Shown here: positions 8,687-16,939 of the stretch, in pieces
Layout of the letters: each line of letters opens with the position of its first letter
Numbering within the stretch: the first letter of the stretch is position 1
Source of the DNA: a virus
Virus record (IMG/VR): IMGVR_UViG_3300023174_004685
Coordinates: 1 to 35,337 of that record
Length of the DNA: 35,337 nucleotides
Direction: 5' to 3' (one strand)
Translations under genes and position numbers: made by a program
The notes under the pieces: generated by a model
What the model saw: only the letters and a program-made list of their open reading frames with translations
What the model was told of the DNA's origin: nothing
Databases searched by the model: none

Positions 8687-9386
8687 TGTCTATGCCCCAT
8701 TGGCGTTCCCTACACCAAAAACATTTACCGCATATTGGAACTGGTTGCCACGGTTTGTAATTACTATAATCTAAATTTTCAAATTCACCCTCGCAGCTAC
8801 GGGTAATATCAAACAATTCCCATAGATTAAATTTTTTGTATTGTGATACCACATAATCTTTATGGACTGTTGAATAAGGCTGGCAGGCAAATCCCCCCAA
8901 GTGTTCTTTTATAGATTGCATCGTACTGGTACCTATATTTCGGTCAACAGGCCCGCCAGTTACATCTGCCGGATTTAACGTGTCACCTGCATAGAATGCC
9001 GAGACTCCTTCTTTAATACAGATATACTCTGCATAACTGCGTGTGGTAATTTGATTACCGGTTTTAGGTCCTAATTGCAATCCTTCGAATTCGGGAGGAA
9101 TAAAACCTTCATGCCTAACAAATTTTATGTTAGGGAATTTTTTTACAAAATAGTCGAACACACTTAAACTATTATACTTTTGCCACGGTCTTGTTTTCCA
9201 CATTCTTACATTAGATATTATATGGATAGTTGTATCTTTGACCAGGGTACATAATTGATATGTCAACAACGCACTGTCTGCACCGCCACTTACACTTATA
9301 GCAATGTGTTTCCACGCAGGGTCGAACATGATATCTACTTCGTCAAAATTATGCAATATCACTTCCAATCTCCATTCATATGCCAT
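8676..9386 (-). CDS. QueC-like PP-loop ATPase (ATP-pyrophosphatase family)
   Basis: A 236-residue protein with the N-type PP-loop motif SGGADS at 33-38, which binds ATP and activates a carboxylate or amide by adenylation. The C-terminal C198, C219, C222 and C225 (CGKCFWC) match the zinc site of QueC, the 7-cyano-7-deazaguanine synthase. QueC is about this size. No other queuosine or archaeosine gene (folE, queD, queE, tgt) is recognisable in the window, so either the host supplies the pathway or the enzyme has another substrate. It overlaps the genes before and after it. Confidence is high for the fold and low for the exact substrate. Confidence 0.75.
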   Translation of the reverse strand: MAYEWRLEVILHNFDEVDIMFDPAWKHIAISVSGGADSALLTYQLCTLVKDTTIHIISNVRMWKTRPWQKYNSLSVFDYFVKKFPNIKFVRHEGFIPPEFEGLQLGPKTGNQITTRSYAEYICIKEGVSAFYAGDTLNPADVTGGPVDRNIGTSTMQSIKEHLGGFACQPYSTVHKDYVVSQYKKFNLWELFDITRSCEGEFENLDYSNYKPWQPVPICGKCFWCRERQWGIDNAK

Positions 9387-10534
9387 GTTGGAGTTTTTAA
9401 TTTAGTAATAGGAATTACCCCGGTGTGTATATCGGTAAATCCATAACAGCTACGCTGACTAATTAAAACGGTCCACTCTGTTGGCAGCTTAGATAACAAC
9501 ATATTTTCCATGTGTAGTCTATATTTTAAACTACAAAACATCGCTGTTCCTTCATAGCAAAATATATTACTGAGATTGATTAATGTTTTCTTTTCCTGAA
9601 ATTTTATAAAGACATCAGCATTCGGGATCCCCATTAAATCGATTTTAACAAATTCAATATTTTTCCAGTTAATAATATCTTTATAGTAATCTAATGCTTT
9701 TTGATTGTAATCGTACATGATTACATTTGCATCTGGATTTGCATACTTTAGTAATTCTACTCCGCTTGCTGTAATTATAAGCTGGTCATAGGTGTTGTTA
9801 ATATTGAAACTTTCAGTATGAGATGTATGCACAAATTCAGTCATACAATAATTGTACCTAGCGTGTGACCAAGACAGTTGGTTTAAGAACTCTATTGGAT
9901 TTTCGGGATAGTAATATTTTTTATATTGACGAATTTTTTCAGTAAACGCTATAATTTGATATCCATGAAGTAATCCTATACTAATAAGATTCCAACCGTG
10001 CATTTTATGTTTGTACACTATTTGAGAATTTCCAGGTGTTACAGATAATGGTGTGTAATCGTCGTGCAAATTCTCAGATGTTCTAACAGGTTCTATTTGT
10101 GTGTGCAACGATCCTAACTGTTGTGATCCTACAGTGGGACGCCCTAATGTATTGTATTTCTCTAAATTTATTAAGTAGCATTGATGATGTAATTCATAGT
10201 ATGCTTCTTGTCTATCTAGAATATGTCCGTAAATGAAAAAATCAGACTCGCATAATTTATCAATTTCCTTAAAGAAATTGTTCCCAGAAATAAATTCTGT
10301 GCCTGTGCTGAACACAACTGCATGTTCAAAGTCTAAATTTGCCACATGTGATAACAGAGTATCTTCGTCTACAGAAACAAAGATATCGTATCCTTCTCCG
10401 TGCAGTTTTGAAATGGTATAATCGCTTATGTTTTTCATCAACTCCTTGGTATAGCCGTCTTTGTATTCTGCTATATTATCTATAATGCAGTAGGCTATAT
10501 TTTTTGAGTTACTTCTATATTCGATTACGTTCAT
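9359..10534 (-). CDS. Two-part protein: unknown N-terminal half plus methyltransferase-like C-terminal half
   Basis: I place the start at the ATG of MNVIEYRSN (391 residues). A perfect late octamer sits 5 nt upstream of this ATG, and longer in-frame ATGs would run through the promoter. Residues 1-200 look like a glycosyltransferase-A-type Rossmann region (FVSVDEDTLLSH, VVFSTGTEFIS) but no certain DxD can be named. The C-terminal part (LIITASGVELLKYANPD, NVIMYDYNQKALDYY, EFVKIDLMG, TLINLSNIFCYEG) follows a SAM-methyltransferase order resembling the protein at 1675. It leads the minus-strand operon down to 5469. Function uncertain. Confidence 0.6.
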   Translation of the reverse strand: MNVIEYRSNSKNIAYCIIDNIAEYKDGYTKELMKNISDYTISKLHGEGYDIFVSVDEDTLLSHVANLDFEHAVVFSTGTEFISGNNFFKEIDKLCESDFFIYGHILDRQEAYYELHHQCYLINLEKYNTLGRPTVGSQQLGSLHTQIEPVRTSENLHDDYTPLSVTPGNSQIVYKHKMHGWNLISIGLLHGYQIIAFTEKIRQYKKYYYPENPIEFLNQLSWSHARYNYCMTEFVHTSHTESFNINNTYDQLIITASGVELLKYANPDANVIMYDYNQKALDYYKDIINWKNIEFVKIDLMGIPNADVFIKFQEKKTLINLSNIFCYEGTAMFCSLKYRLHMENMLLSKLPTEWTVLISQRSCYGFTDIHTGVIPITKLKTPTWHMNGDWK

Positions 10535-10539
10535 ATTGA

Positions 10540-10547
10540 TATTTATA
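10540..10547 (-). promoter_or_regulatory. T4-type late promoter octamer, perfect match
   Basis: TATAAATA on the minus strand, with exactly 5 nt between it and the ATG at 10534. With T4 geometry the start point falls on the A of the ATG. Confidence 0.75.
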
Positions 10548-10561
10548 GGTGCTATACTGCC

Positions 10562-10569
10562 GCTAAATA
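10562..10569 (+). promoter_or_regulatory. Late octamer GCTAAATA, 5 nt before the ATG
   Basis: Six of eight bases match TATAAATA, at the same 5-nt distance from the plus-strand ATG at 10575. It is back to back with the minus-strand octamer in a 40-bp divergent spacer. Confidence 0.6.
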
Positions 10570-10574
10570 TTTTC

Positions 10575-11240
10575 ATGATCACCCAAACTAAATTTACAGT
10601 CGACACTACTCTTTTCGCCGATGCCTGTAATCATTTACCAAAAGACGAGATGAAAACACCTATCAATTACCCAACAGGTAATTTCTTTTATGATCCGTGG
10701 GTACTAAAGGATGAGTACAAAGGTACAGTCTGGGAAATATTATATAACTCGTTGCCTGTAACTAAAGGTGAAGCAAGAATAATAATTTTAGATCCAGGAC
10801 AGGCATATCAAAGTCATGCAGATATAGATGACAGATACCATTTGAACATACTGGGCAGTAAAAGTTATCTTATCGATTTGGAAAACAACCAAATGTATTT
10901 TTTAGATGCTAATGGTATTTGGTACGATATGGATGCTGGTCAAATTCATACAGCAACTAACTTCGGAAGAACTGCAAGAATACAGTTAGTTATTAGAAAA
11001 TTGTTGTTAAACAATGTGCTCAAAGATCCCTTGCCAGTTACCATACAAACCACTTTGAAAAATCTTGATCAGGCTAGGTTTATTTTTGATAATACTATCA
11101 GTCCATGGCTTAATTTTGCCAACAAAAGAAAATACATAAACAACTTTTCCTATACTAACAATCAAGCATCATTTAATATCGAAGAATCTGTATTGTATAT
11201 TTTAAAAAATATATTGCCTGAAGAGTTTGTATTAGTCTAA
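10575..11240 (+). CDS. Aspartyl/asparaginyl beta-hydroxylase-type 2OG-Fe(II) oxygenase
   Basis: A 221-residue protein with a double-stranded beta-helix signature: H81-A-D83 in the sequence QAYQSHADIDDRYHL, the distal H125 in GQIHTATNFG, and R135 in GRTARIQLVI for the 2-oxoglutarate carboxylate. The DIDDRYHLNI stretch is typical of the Asp/Asn beta-hydroxylase branch. The start chosen is MITQTK, 5 nt after a late octamer, rather than an ATG 39 nt upstream that would lie inside the promoter. It is a single-gene unit whose end overlaps the convergent oxygenase gene by 9 nt. Confidence 0.8.
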   Translation: MITQTKFTVDTTLFADACNHLPKDEMKTPINYPTGNFFYDPWVLKDEYKGTVWEILYNSLPVTKGEARIIILDPGQAYQSHADIDDRYHLNILGSKSYLIDLENNQMYFLDANGIWYDMDAGQIHTATNFGRTARIQLVIRKLLLNNVLKDPLPVTIQTTLKNLDQARFIFDNTISPWLNFANKRKYINNFSYTNNQASFNIEESVLYILKNILPEEFVLV

Positions 11241-11879
11241 TCCTTGTTGCTTATTATAACTCCTAACGATTAATTCTGAAAATTCTTTCTTTCGATTTCC
11301 GACAATGCAATGTGCTATCATATGCATACGGTGAACCGACCCTGGATTGACCACAGAGTGAGTATCTGTTATGTTAATTGTAAATGCTTTGCCTTCGGCC
11401 CAAGGAACTATTCCATACTGCTCTAACTTCATATAACATTCGGTTGGGTGTGTTATGGCGATATTAATTGGGATCATATGATCCATCATATCGAACTCTG
11501 TATTTTTAACACCGTTAGGAGCATCACAATGCGGTGCTATAGAACCACCAGCGGCAAGTTCCATGAACCTTAATCTAGCAAATCGTTCTGTCGGAAATGA
11601 TTTCCAGAATTTAGTAATAGACGGGCACAATTCAGTCAGACTAGTCCAGTGATAATTCGCGATTGGTTCTAACGGATATGTCCCAGTGATGTCAACACCT
11701 AGCCCATGTAAGCAACAACTTCGCCATCCGTTGTGGCCACCACCTTCTCTGTGATTTACTAGATAGTTTGTTATATTAGTTGATTCTTTTTTCCATTCAG
11801 TTAAATCGAAATCTATATCTAATTCAATCCATCCGATGGGCTTTCTTAGAATTTCAGTAGCTTGTGCAATTATATCCAT
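11232..11879 (-). CDS. Aspartyl/asparaginyl beta-hydroxylase-like 2OG-Fe(II) oxygenase
   Basis: A 215-residue protein. The iron-binding triad reads H117-C-D119 (GGSIAPHCDAPNG) and H174 (TDTHSVVNPG), and HRMHMIAH supplies the basic residue. GGS.APH.D is typical of this hydroxylase branch. It is a single-gene unit convergent with the gene at 10575 and divergent from that at 11920. A late-type octamer lies 6 nt upstream of the ATG. Confidence 0.8.
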   Translation of the reverse strand: MDIIAQATEILRKPIGWIELDIDFDLTEWKKESTNITNYLVNHREGGGHNGWRSCCLHGLGVDITGTYPLEPIANYHWTSLTELCPSITKFWKSFPTERFARLRFMELAAGGSIAPHCDAPNGVKNTEFDMMDHMIPINIAITHPTECYMKLEQYGIVPWAEGKAFTINITDTHSVVNPGSVHRMHMIAHCIVGNRKKEFSELIVRSYNKQQGLD

Positions 11880-11885
11880 ATTGCA

Positions 11886-11893
11886 TATTTAAC
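11886..11893 (-). promoter_or_regulatory. Late octamer GTTAAATA
   Basis: Six of eight match to TATAAATA, 6 nt before the minus-strand ATG at 11879. It shares a 40-bp divergent spacer with the plus-strand octamer at 11907. Confidence 0.5.
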
Positions 11894-11906
11894 GATTAAC
11901 TACACA

Positions 11907-11914
11907 CATAAATA
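11907..11914 (+). promoter_or_regulatory. Late octamer CATAAATA, 5 nt before the ATG
   Basis: Seven of eight match to TATAAATA, followed by ATTTC and the ATG at 11920. This predicts transcription starting at the start codon. Confidence 0.7.
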
Positions 11915-11919
11915 ATTTC

Positions 11920-12465
11920 ATGAAATTGTATATTGGAAACTTGCCCACCACACTTTGCGAAAGTTTGTTAGCAGAAATAAAGGAACATACTGTTGAGGCA
12001 ATTCACGGCTTTATGTCTTTACCGAAAGATAATCCGTTCTATAATGATATTGCTAATCAAACGGAGATGTTGTTAGAAGCAGGGTATAACGATCATACAG
12101 TTGAATATAGACATTATCAATCTGGTACACATTTTCATAAAAAATATGTCGAAGCAATAGGAACTATTATCAATGCCACTCCTATTATGTGTTGGGTCAG
12201 TGAAATACGTCCGGGGAAATGTACTCCAAAACATTGGGATGTTAACCCGTGGAAGGAGAAGCATGATAAACTTGGAACATTGGTAAGATATTTTTGTTTT
12301 TTAAGTAAACCAGAATTTGGTCACATATTTGTTACTGACTCTGATGCATATTACAATGAAACGCAAGGAAGCATATATCAATACCCAGATTTAAAAACAT
12401 GGCATGCTGGCAGCAATGTTGGGGTAACTACAAAATATTTGTTGACGGTTACTGCTTATCAATAA
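11920..12465 (+). CDS. 2OG-Fe(II) oxygenase-like protein
   Basis: A 181-residue protein with a cupin-like layout: H105-W-D107 (CTPKHWDVNPWK), the distal H162 (KTWHAGSNVG), then TKYLLTVTAY. The family's usual 2OG-binding Arg is replaced by Lys172 or shifted, so cosubstrate binding is less certain than for its neighbours. It is a single-gene unit that overlaps the convergent SGNH-hydrolase gene by 17 nt. Confidence 0.7.
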   Translation: MKLYIGNLPTTLCESLLAEIKEHTVEAIHGFMSLPKDNPFYNDIANQTEMLLEAGYNDHTVEYRHYQSGTHFHKKYVEAIGTIINATPIMCWVSEIRPGKCTPKHWDVNPWKEKHDKLGTLVRYFCFLSKPEFGHIFVTDSDAYYNETQGSIYQYPDLKTWHAGSNVGVTTKYLLTVTAYQ

Positions 12466-13009
12466 TTGATATCAGCATATTTGCTAGGGTGCTGTTTTTT
12501 TTGCCTTCTATATGATTAGGGGCATCAAGAGTATTAAATTTATCAAGAATAAAATCTAGTTCTACACCGTTTTTAAAATTATGGTATTTTTCAAAACACC
12601 ATAAATGTATAATTTTATTGTTGTTAGTGCTTAGTATATTATCAAAATACATAAGAGCACCTATAGTTTCAATTTTTGATTTTTCTTCGTCGTACAAATA
12701 CTCATAATACTTTTTACCGGCATCATATATTTTACGATTTTTTATTCTAATTAATCTATTGAAACTATTAGATTTCATACCTCGTACAGTTCTGTGGAAT
12801 AGTCTAGTATGTGACGTCCAACAAAACACAGAAATATCTGGCGGATTATTTATAAATGGTTTGTATTGTAATAAAATAGTGTCGAAGATATTTCCGCCGG
12901 GTATTCCAACATTAACTACTTCAGCAGTATAATGACTAGAGAGTAATTGTAAATAGCTTCCCTCAACGTTGTCGGCACAAAAACTATCGCCAAAAAATCC
13001 AATTCTCAT
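12449..13009 (-). CDS. SGNH/GDSL-type hydrolase
   Basis: A 186-residue protein beginning MRIGFFGDSFCAD. GDSF is block I with the nucleophile S9, VNVGIPGGN gives the oxyanion Gly/Asn (block II/III region), and DAPNH (162-166) is the likely Asp-His pair. SGNH enzymes remove acyl or acetyl groups from sugars, lipids or peptides. It has no signal peptide, so it should act in the cytoplasm. It is the last gene of the six-gene minus-strand operon from 17556, and its ATG overlaps the preceding stop (TAATG). Confidence 0.75.
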   Translation of the reverse strand: MRIGFFGDSFCADNVEGSYLQLLSSHYTAEVVNVGIPGGNIFDTILLQYKPFINNPPDISVFCWTSHTRLFHRTVRGMKSNSFNRLIRIKNRKIYDAGKKYYEYLYDEEKSKIETIGALMYFDNILSTNNNKIIHLWCFEKYHNFKNGVELDFILDKFNTLDAPNHIEGKKNSTLANMLISIIDKQ

Positions 13010-13812
13010 TAGTAGCTCTCTAAATGAGAAACACCTAAACTCTTTCGAAACTCTTCGGTGAACTTCCCGTCAATTCTTAATCCCCAACTTTGTTGCATCA
13101 GTCGGTCACCACCGTGCCAGTCTTGATCATTCCACCAAGCTGCACGACAGTTGATATAGGTACGACATTGTGTTGTTGGATCCCACAAATAGAAAGGTGC
13201 TTTTAAATTAGGACGGATATGTATAAATTCGTTACGATGAGGAGTGTATCCCTCCTGAAGTCCTTTATTACCATCTAGATCCCTATGTTCAAATGCTACT
13301 CCGTCTGCTTCTCTGTGGAAGAATATAACTCGACCGATATCTTCAAACACCGTGCCAATCATGCTTTCAATCCACTTGACAGTATTAGGAAAATGTACAG
13401 CTTCTTCAGTTAATTTTCTAGGAGCTGTTCTATCATCCCATGAGCCCTGTTCCCAAAGGAAATAATAGATATAAGGATCGTATGCACCCATGGCCATTTT
13501 AATGTATCGAGTAAAACGATTGCGTACCCGGAAATCTTGAAAATCTCTGTATAAATCAATTCCGCCTTGCTTAATAGGATCGTCATCTGGAAGTGCTAAA
13601 AATTCTTCAATGGCTTTATATATAGGTTTCCAGTTAGGAATATAACTCATATCTTCTATTCTAAAAGCAGGCTTCATCCAAGTGCCTTCCTTAGCAAATT
13701 CTCGTGCATCTGCAAATCCTCTATAGATCTCAGGTAATAGAGAATCAAATGTTTCTATATCGATATGTGGAGTTATATCGATATATGGAGTATTATTAAT
13801 ACCTTTTATCAC
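13009..13812 (-). CDS. 2OG-Fe(II) oxygenase-like protein
   Basis: A 267-residue protein with the triad H176-R-D178 (GVAFEHRDLDGNKG) and H233 (DWHGGD), and R246 (SWGLRIDGKF) for 2-oxoglutarate. The N-terminal 150 residues are longer than in the other oxygenases here and have no recognisable motif. The start overlaps the stop of the twitch-type radical SAM gene by 17 nt, and its own stop overlaps the SGNH gene by 1 nt. Confidence 0.75.
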   Translation of the reverse strand: MIKGINNTPYIDITPHIDIETFDSLLPEIYRGFADAREFAKEGTWMKPAFRIEDMSYIPNWKPIYKAIEEFLALPDDDPIKQGGIDLYRDFQDFRVRNRFTRYIKMAMGAYDPYIYYFLWEQGSWDDRTAPRKLTEEAVHFPNTVKWIESMIGTVFEDIGRVIFFHREADGVAFEHRDLDGNKGLQEGYTPHRNEFIHIRPNLKAPFYLWDPTTQCRTYINCRAAWWNDQDWHGGDRLMQQSWGLRIDGKFTEEFRKSLGVSHLESY

Positions 13813-15058
13813 ATTGTTCCTTTAAATCAATTAATTCTGGAAATGTTTTAAACATATCTTCATTGCGTATAACATCACGCTCTTCCATTGTTTTAAAAAA
13901 TTCGCTTAAATTCTCAGAGGTATCGTCGGCATACATCATCTGTAAAAAATCATCAATATCTTTGGTATTGTCTATTGTTAATTTATAATTATCCCAATGT
14001 TCCTTTACACGATTTTTATAATCAACAGTTAATGCATTTAATCCCATATTTGTAGGGTGACGTAAAAATACAAAACTTTGTTTTAGTTTATTATCTATAC
14101 ACCATTTATGTAATTTGGTGCATGCGAAACTATTTAAAATTTGTATTGTCGTGTATATTGTTAAGTCTACGTGAGGGCATTCTGTTTGAATCTTACGTAT
14201 GTTAGTAACAATGTCACTCCAGTTAGCAGGATTTCTAATATAGTAATTTTGTTCATCGTATGCGTCTAAACTTACATTCACGTAGACATGTTTAAAATGT
14301 TTCCATAATTTTAAAATATCATAATTTTTAAGAGTTAATCGAGTCATATTTGTGCAATAACGCAACACTATGTCTGTTCTATTATGTTCGATAAGCAACT
14401 CGAGCAATTTGTAATTTTCCTCCATCATCATAGGTTCTCCACCTTCGAACTTTATGTCCTCAGTAGTATCGATGTGCTGAATAAAAAAATCATATAATTT
14501 ATTAATATCATCAAATGACGAAATAAGAATAGCTGTAGGGTTTAGCTTGTCTTTAAATTTTTCAAATTGTATTTTATGTTCCGGAGAAATTTGCTTCATT
14601 GGCAAACTATATTTTACTTCTTCTTCTCTGTTAGTTGTGCTTAAAAAACTGTGACACATCCGGCATTTAAGATTGCATAAATTATTGTACCCGATGCCGT
14701 CCCATAATCTTATTTTAAATTCTTTTAGATTACCTTCTCGATCGAAATCAATATCATCGATGATATGTTTCCAGTTGTCATTGGCATGTGTCCTATGGCT
14801 TTCGGCTCCGGTTTGTTCATTAAACGAACATCGGTTACAGCTTGCTGGCAATTCAGGACCGTTGATCAATTGTTTACGAAAATCTCTTAATACGGTATTG
14901 GAGTTTGAATATATATCGTTAAGAGATTCTTTATCACTATTGCCAAATGCAATCTCGTGATTAATACAACATGGAACCACAGCACCGTGCCATATACGAG
15001 AACTTATGAATGGAAGAATACAAAAATGTCTTGATTCTATTAATTTATTCTTGTTCAT
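13796..15058 (-). CDS. Radical SAM protein with N-terminal twitch-like Cys domain
   Basis: A 420-residue protein, third paralogue of the 3210/7430 family. It has C13 in HFCILPFIS, C30-C31, C74/C77, the catalytic motif C128-NLK-C132-RM-C135, and FEGGEPMMM as the GGE. It lies between the degenerate kinase gene and an oxygenase gene, with overlaps on both sides. Confidence 0.85.
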   Translation of the reverse strand: MNKNKLIESRHFCILPFISSRIWHGAVVPCCINHEIAFGNSDKESLNDIYSNSNTVLRDFRKQLINGPELPASCNRCSFNEQTGAESHRTHANDNWKHIIDDIDFDREGNLKEFKIRLWDGIGYNNLCNLKCRMCHSFLSTTNREEEVKYSLPMKQISPEHKIQFEKFKDKLNPTAILISSFDDINKLYDFFIQHIDTTEDIKFEGGEPMMMEENYKLLELLIEHNRTDIVLRYCTNMTRLTLKNYDILKLWKHFKHVYVNVSLDAYDEQNYYIRNPANWSDIVTNIRKIQTECPHVDLTIYTTIQILNSFACTKLHKWCIDNKLKQSFVFLRHPTNMGLNALTVDYKNRVKEHWDNYKLTIDNTKDIDDFLQMMYADDTSENLSEFFKTMEERDVIRNEDMFKTFPELIDLKEQCDKRY

Positions 15059-15746
15059 AAATTCTTTTTGCTTTCTCTATAAAACTAGCCGGATAGTTAG
15101 TACGAAAACTTTCAAAACACAATTCTTGGAGTTTGTCTAGCGGCTGCGGTTTGTACCAGTCTAGACCCATTGCTTCTACCTGTTCGCGCATAATTTCTTG
15201 TCTTGTACTGTATATGTGGCTAGCATGATCTGCGATACTAATAGGACCTTCATTCTTATTGTATGTAAAAAAGTAATTGATACTTTTTAGTTTGCCGTCA
15301 ACAACAAAATAGCTGCTTGGATGCATACTAAATTTATAAAATCCTAAATTCTTGTGTATCTGTATAATGTTTAACATTTGTTCTTGCCAGTCTGGAAGAA
15401 CTTTATCATAGTTAGCAACATCGCACTGTGCAAGATTCCAAAAATCTGGACCATCTACTTCTAAGAAAATTTTCTTGTTATCTAACTCTATTTTTATAAT
15501 TTTAGGAACAAGTTCCGGAAATCTATTACGCATCTGTGTCAAGTAGTTTACTTCGCGTAACCATTTTTCTTCCATTTTATTAGGATCGACAACTTCATTT
15601 TTACCTTGATGATATTCGGTGTCGTTAAAGTACCACTGGACAAATGTTTTTTGATCATCCGACATTAAACTTGTGTAGATGAGATTGTTGCGACTTGGCT
15701 CTTGTCCGGGAACATTGTTGTAATAATAATTATATTGCGTATTCAT
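15045..15746 (-). CDS. Degenerate protein-kinase-fold protein (probable pseudokinase)
   Basis: A 233-residue protein that aligns with small bacterial kinases of the LPS-kinase/RIO type. An N-lobe part (KWLREVNYLTQMRNRFPELV, then KIFLEVDG) is followed by a catalytic-loop-like SMHPSSYFVVDGKLKSINYF. Against the usual DLHPGNILVDGGKLKLIDFG, the catalytic Asp is Ser140, the metal-binding Asn is Ser145 and the DFG Asp is Asn157. All three key residues are lost, so phosphotransfer is unlikely and a binding role is more probable. It overlaps the upstream radical SAM gene by 4 nt (ATGA). Confidence 0.55.
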   Translation of the reverse strand: MNTQYNYYYNNVPGQEPSRNNLIYTSLMSDDQKTFVQWYFNDTEYHQGKNEVVDPNKMEEKWLREVNYLTQMRNRFPELVPKIIKIELDNKKIFLEVDGPDFWNLAQCDVANYDKVLPDWQEQMLNIIQIHKNLGFYKFSMHPSSYFVVDGKLKSINYFFTYNKNEGPISIADHASHIYSTRQEIMREQVEAMGLDWYKPQPLDKLQELCFESFRTNYPASFIEKAKRIYEQE

Positions 15747-16939
15747 TTATAAAGTGTTAGTAAGTCTAATGGGCTCTTATCTGGATTACGATTGAACTTA
15801 TATCTCTCAGGTGGAGAATCTGGTAACATCAATCCTTTGTTCTTCCACACATCTCTTCGAATAATCTGATGCAAAAAATTTGTAATACCGTCAGGCACGA
15901 AATCACACCAAGGCCCTGATCTCAATTCCTCCATATCGATATCTGTTTCATCGCACCACTGAATAATACGTATATCTTTGCCTTCTACAGTAGCCATAAC
16001 GTGATAAATGTTGTTGTCGGCTTCTTTGATACGATTAAATGATTTGTCATTTTTCTCACACCAAGATGCTATAGCTTTGTAAACATCGCTAACAAAGATT
16101 CGTTCCTGTCCAGGATTACGGCCGATGTCGCTCCCGTAGCGAATTCTAAAGTTTTTACTTAACCATTCATTACTGCATATTTCTTTCATTATAAAATCAA
16201 CTTCGTCTAGCGACATCATAGTATAACTTATGTAACTGATACCCAAACTTTCTGAATGAATATTATTAATTGCAGATAATTGCTTTCTTCTAATAATTGC
16301 ATGATCGTTATAACTAGGATGATTTAACCCTACGTTAACACTGCTTAACCCGCTAGACTTTGCTTGCTTTACATAATCTAAATCAGAAAAGCATATTCCG
16401 TTGGTCATTACGGAAACGGTAATATTATGATCTAGTCTTTTGATTGATTCTACTAACTGATTAAAATCTTTTCGCAATGTAGGTTCTGCCCCACTAAGTA
16501 CGACTCTACATATAGCATCTTCTCCTAGCGGCCAATTCTTAATTTGTGACAAAATAGTTTCGATTGGTTGGTCTGTTAGACTGTTATCAGGTTCGTGATA
16601 GCAATGCGGGCATGTTAGATTGCATCGATCGGTTACTTCTATCAATACGCCGCCGTTGAAATTGTACTGCGGAATATCTTGTGTATAATAAATGCTAGAA
16701 TAAAATTCATAATCGCTTTCGATCATATGATGGCTTGTACCGTGTAACTTACAATGTTTAACCATGTAAACCTTTCCGTCTTTATGATACCGCCAAGCTG
16801 GTACATGACTGTGGCAGTGATGGCATAAACTTACGGTAGGTAATAAGATGTTACCTTCAATAGATACAATCTCGGCCCGTATTAAATCAATGGCAGATTG
16901 TGTAAACTGATTAAGTCCTTCAAAAGTAACACGCTTCAT
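15743..16939 (-). CDS. Radical SAM protein of the MJ0619/tetraether-synthase-like class
   Basis: A 398-residue protein. The N-terminus has a zinc/rubredoxin-like module, C39-HH-C42...DGKVYMVKHC63KLHG, characteristic of the MJ0619/Tes class. Then come the radical SAM motif C106-NLT-C110-PH-C113 and SGAEPTLR, where the family's GGE is GAE. Known members of the class do unusual C-methylation or C-C bond chemistry on lipids or cofactors. It overlaps both neighbours by 4 nt (ATGA), the upstream one being an oxygenase and the downstream one the degenerate kinase. Class membership is from memory of the N-terminal motif. Confidence 0.75.
   Translation of the reverse strand: MKRVTFEGLNQFTQSAIDLIRAEIVSIEGNILLPTVSLCHHCHSHVPAWRYHKDGKVYMVKHCKLHGTSHHMIESDYEFYSSIYYTQDIPQYNFNGGVLIEVTDRCNLTCPHCYHEPDNSLTDQPIETILSQIKNWPLGEDAICRVVLSGAEPTLRKDFNQLVESIKRLDHNITVSVMTNGICFSDLDYVKQAKSSGLSSVNVGLNHPSYNDHAIIRRKQLSAINNIHSESLGISYISYTMMSLDEVDFIMKEICSNEWLSKNFRIRYGSDIGRNPGQERIFVSDVYKAIASWCEKNDKSFNRIKEADNNIYHVMATVEGKDIRIIQWCDETDIDMEELRSGPWCDFVPDGITNFLHQIIRRDVWKNKGLMLPDSPPERYKFNRNPDKSPLDLLTLYK

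Noticed and set aside
10535-10606. Longer N-terminus for the 391-residue protein and for its divergent neighbour
   Set aside because: The longer frames overlap each other and the two back-to-back late octamers; the downstream ATGs sit at the constant 5-nt distance.
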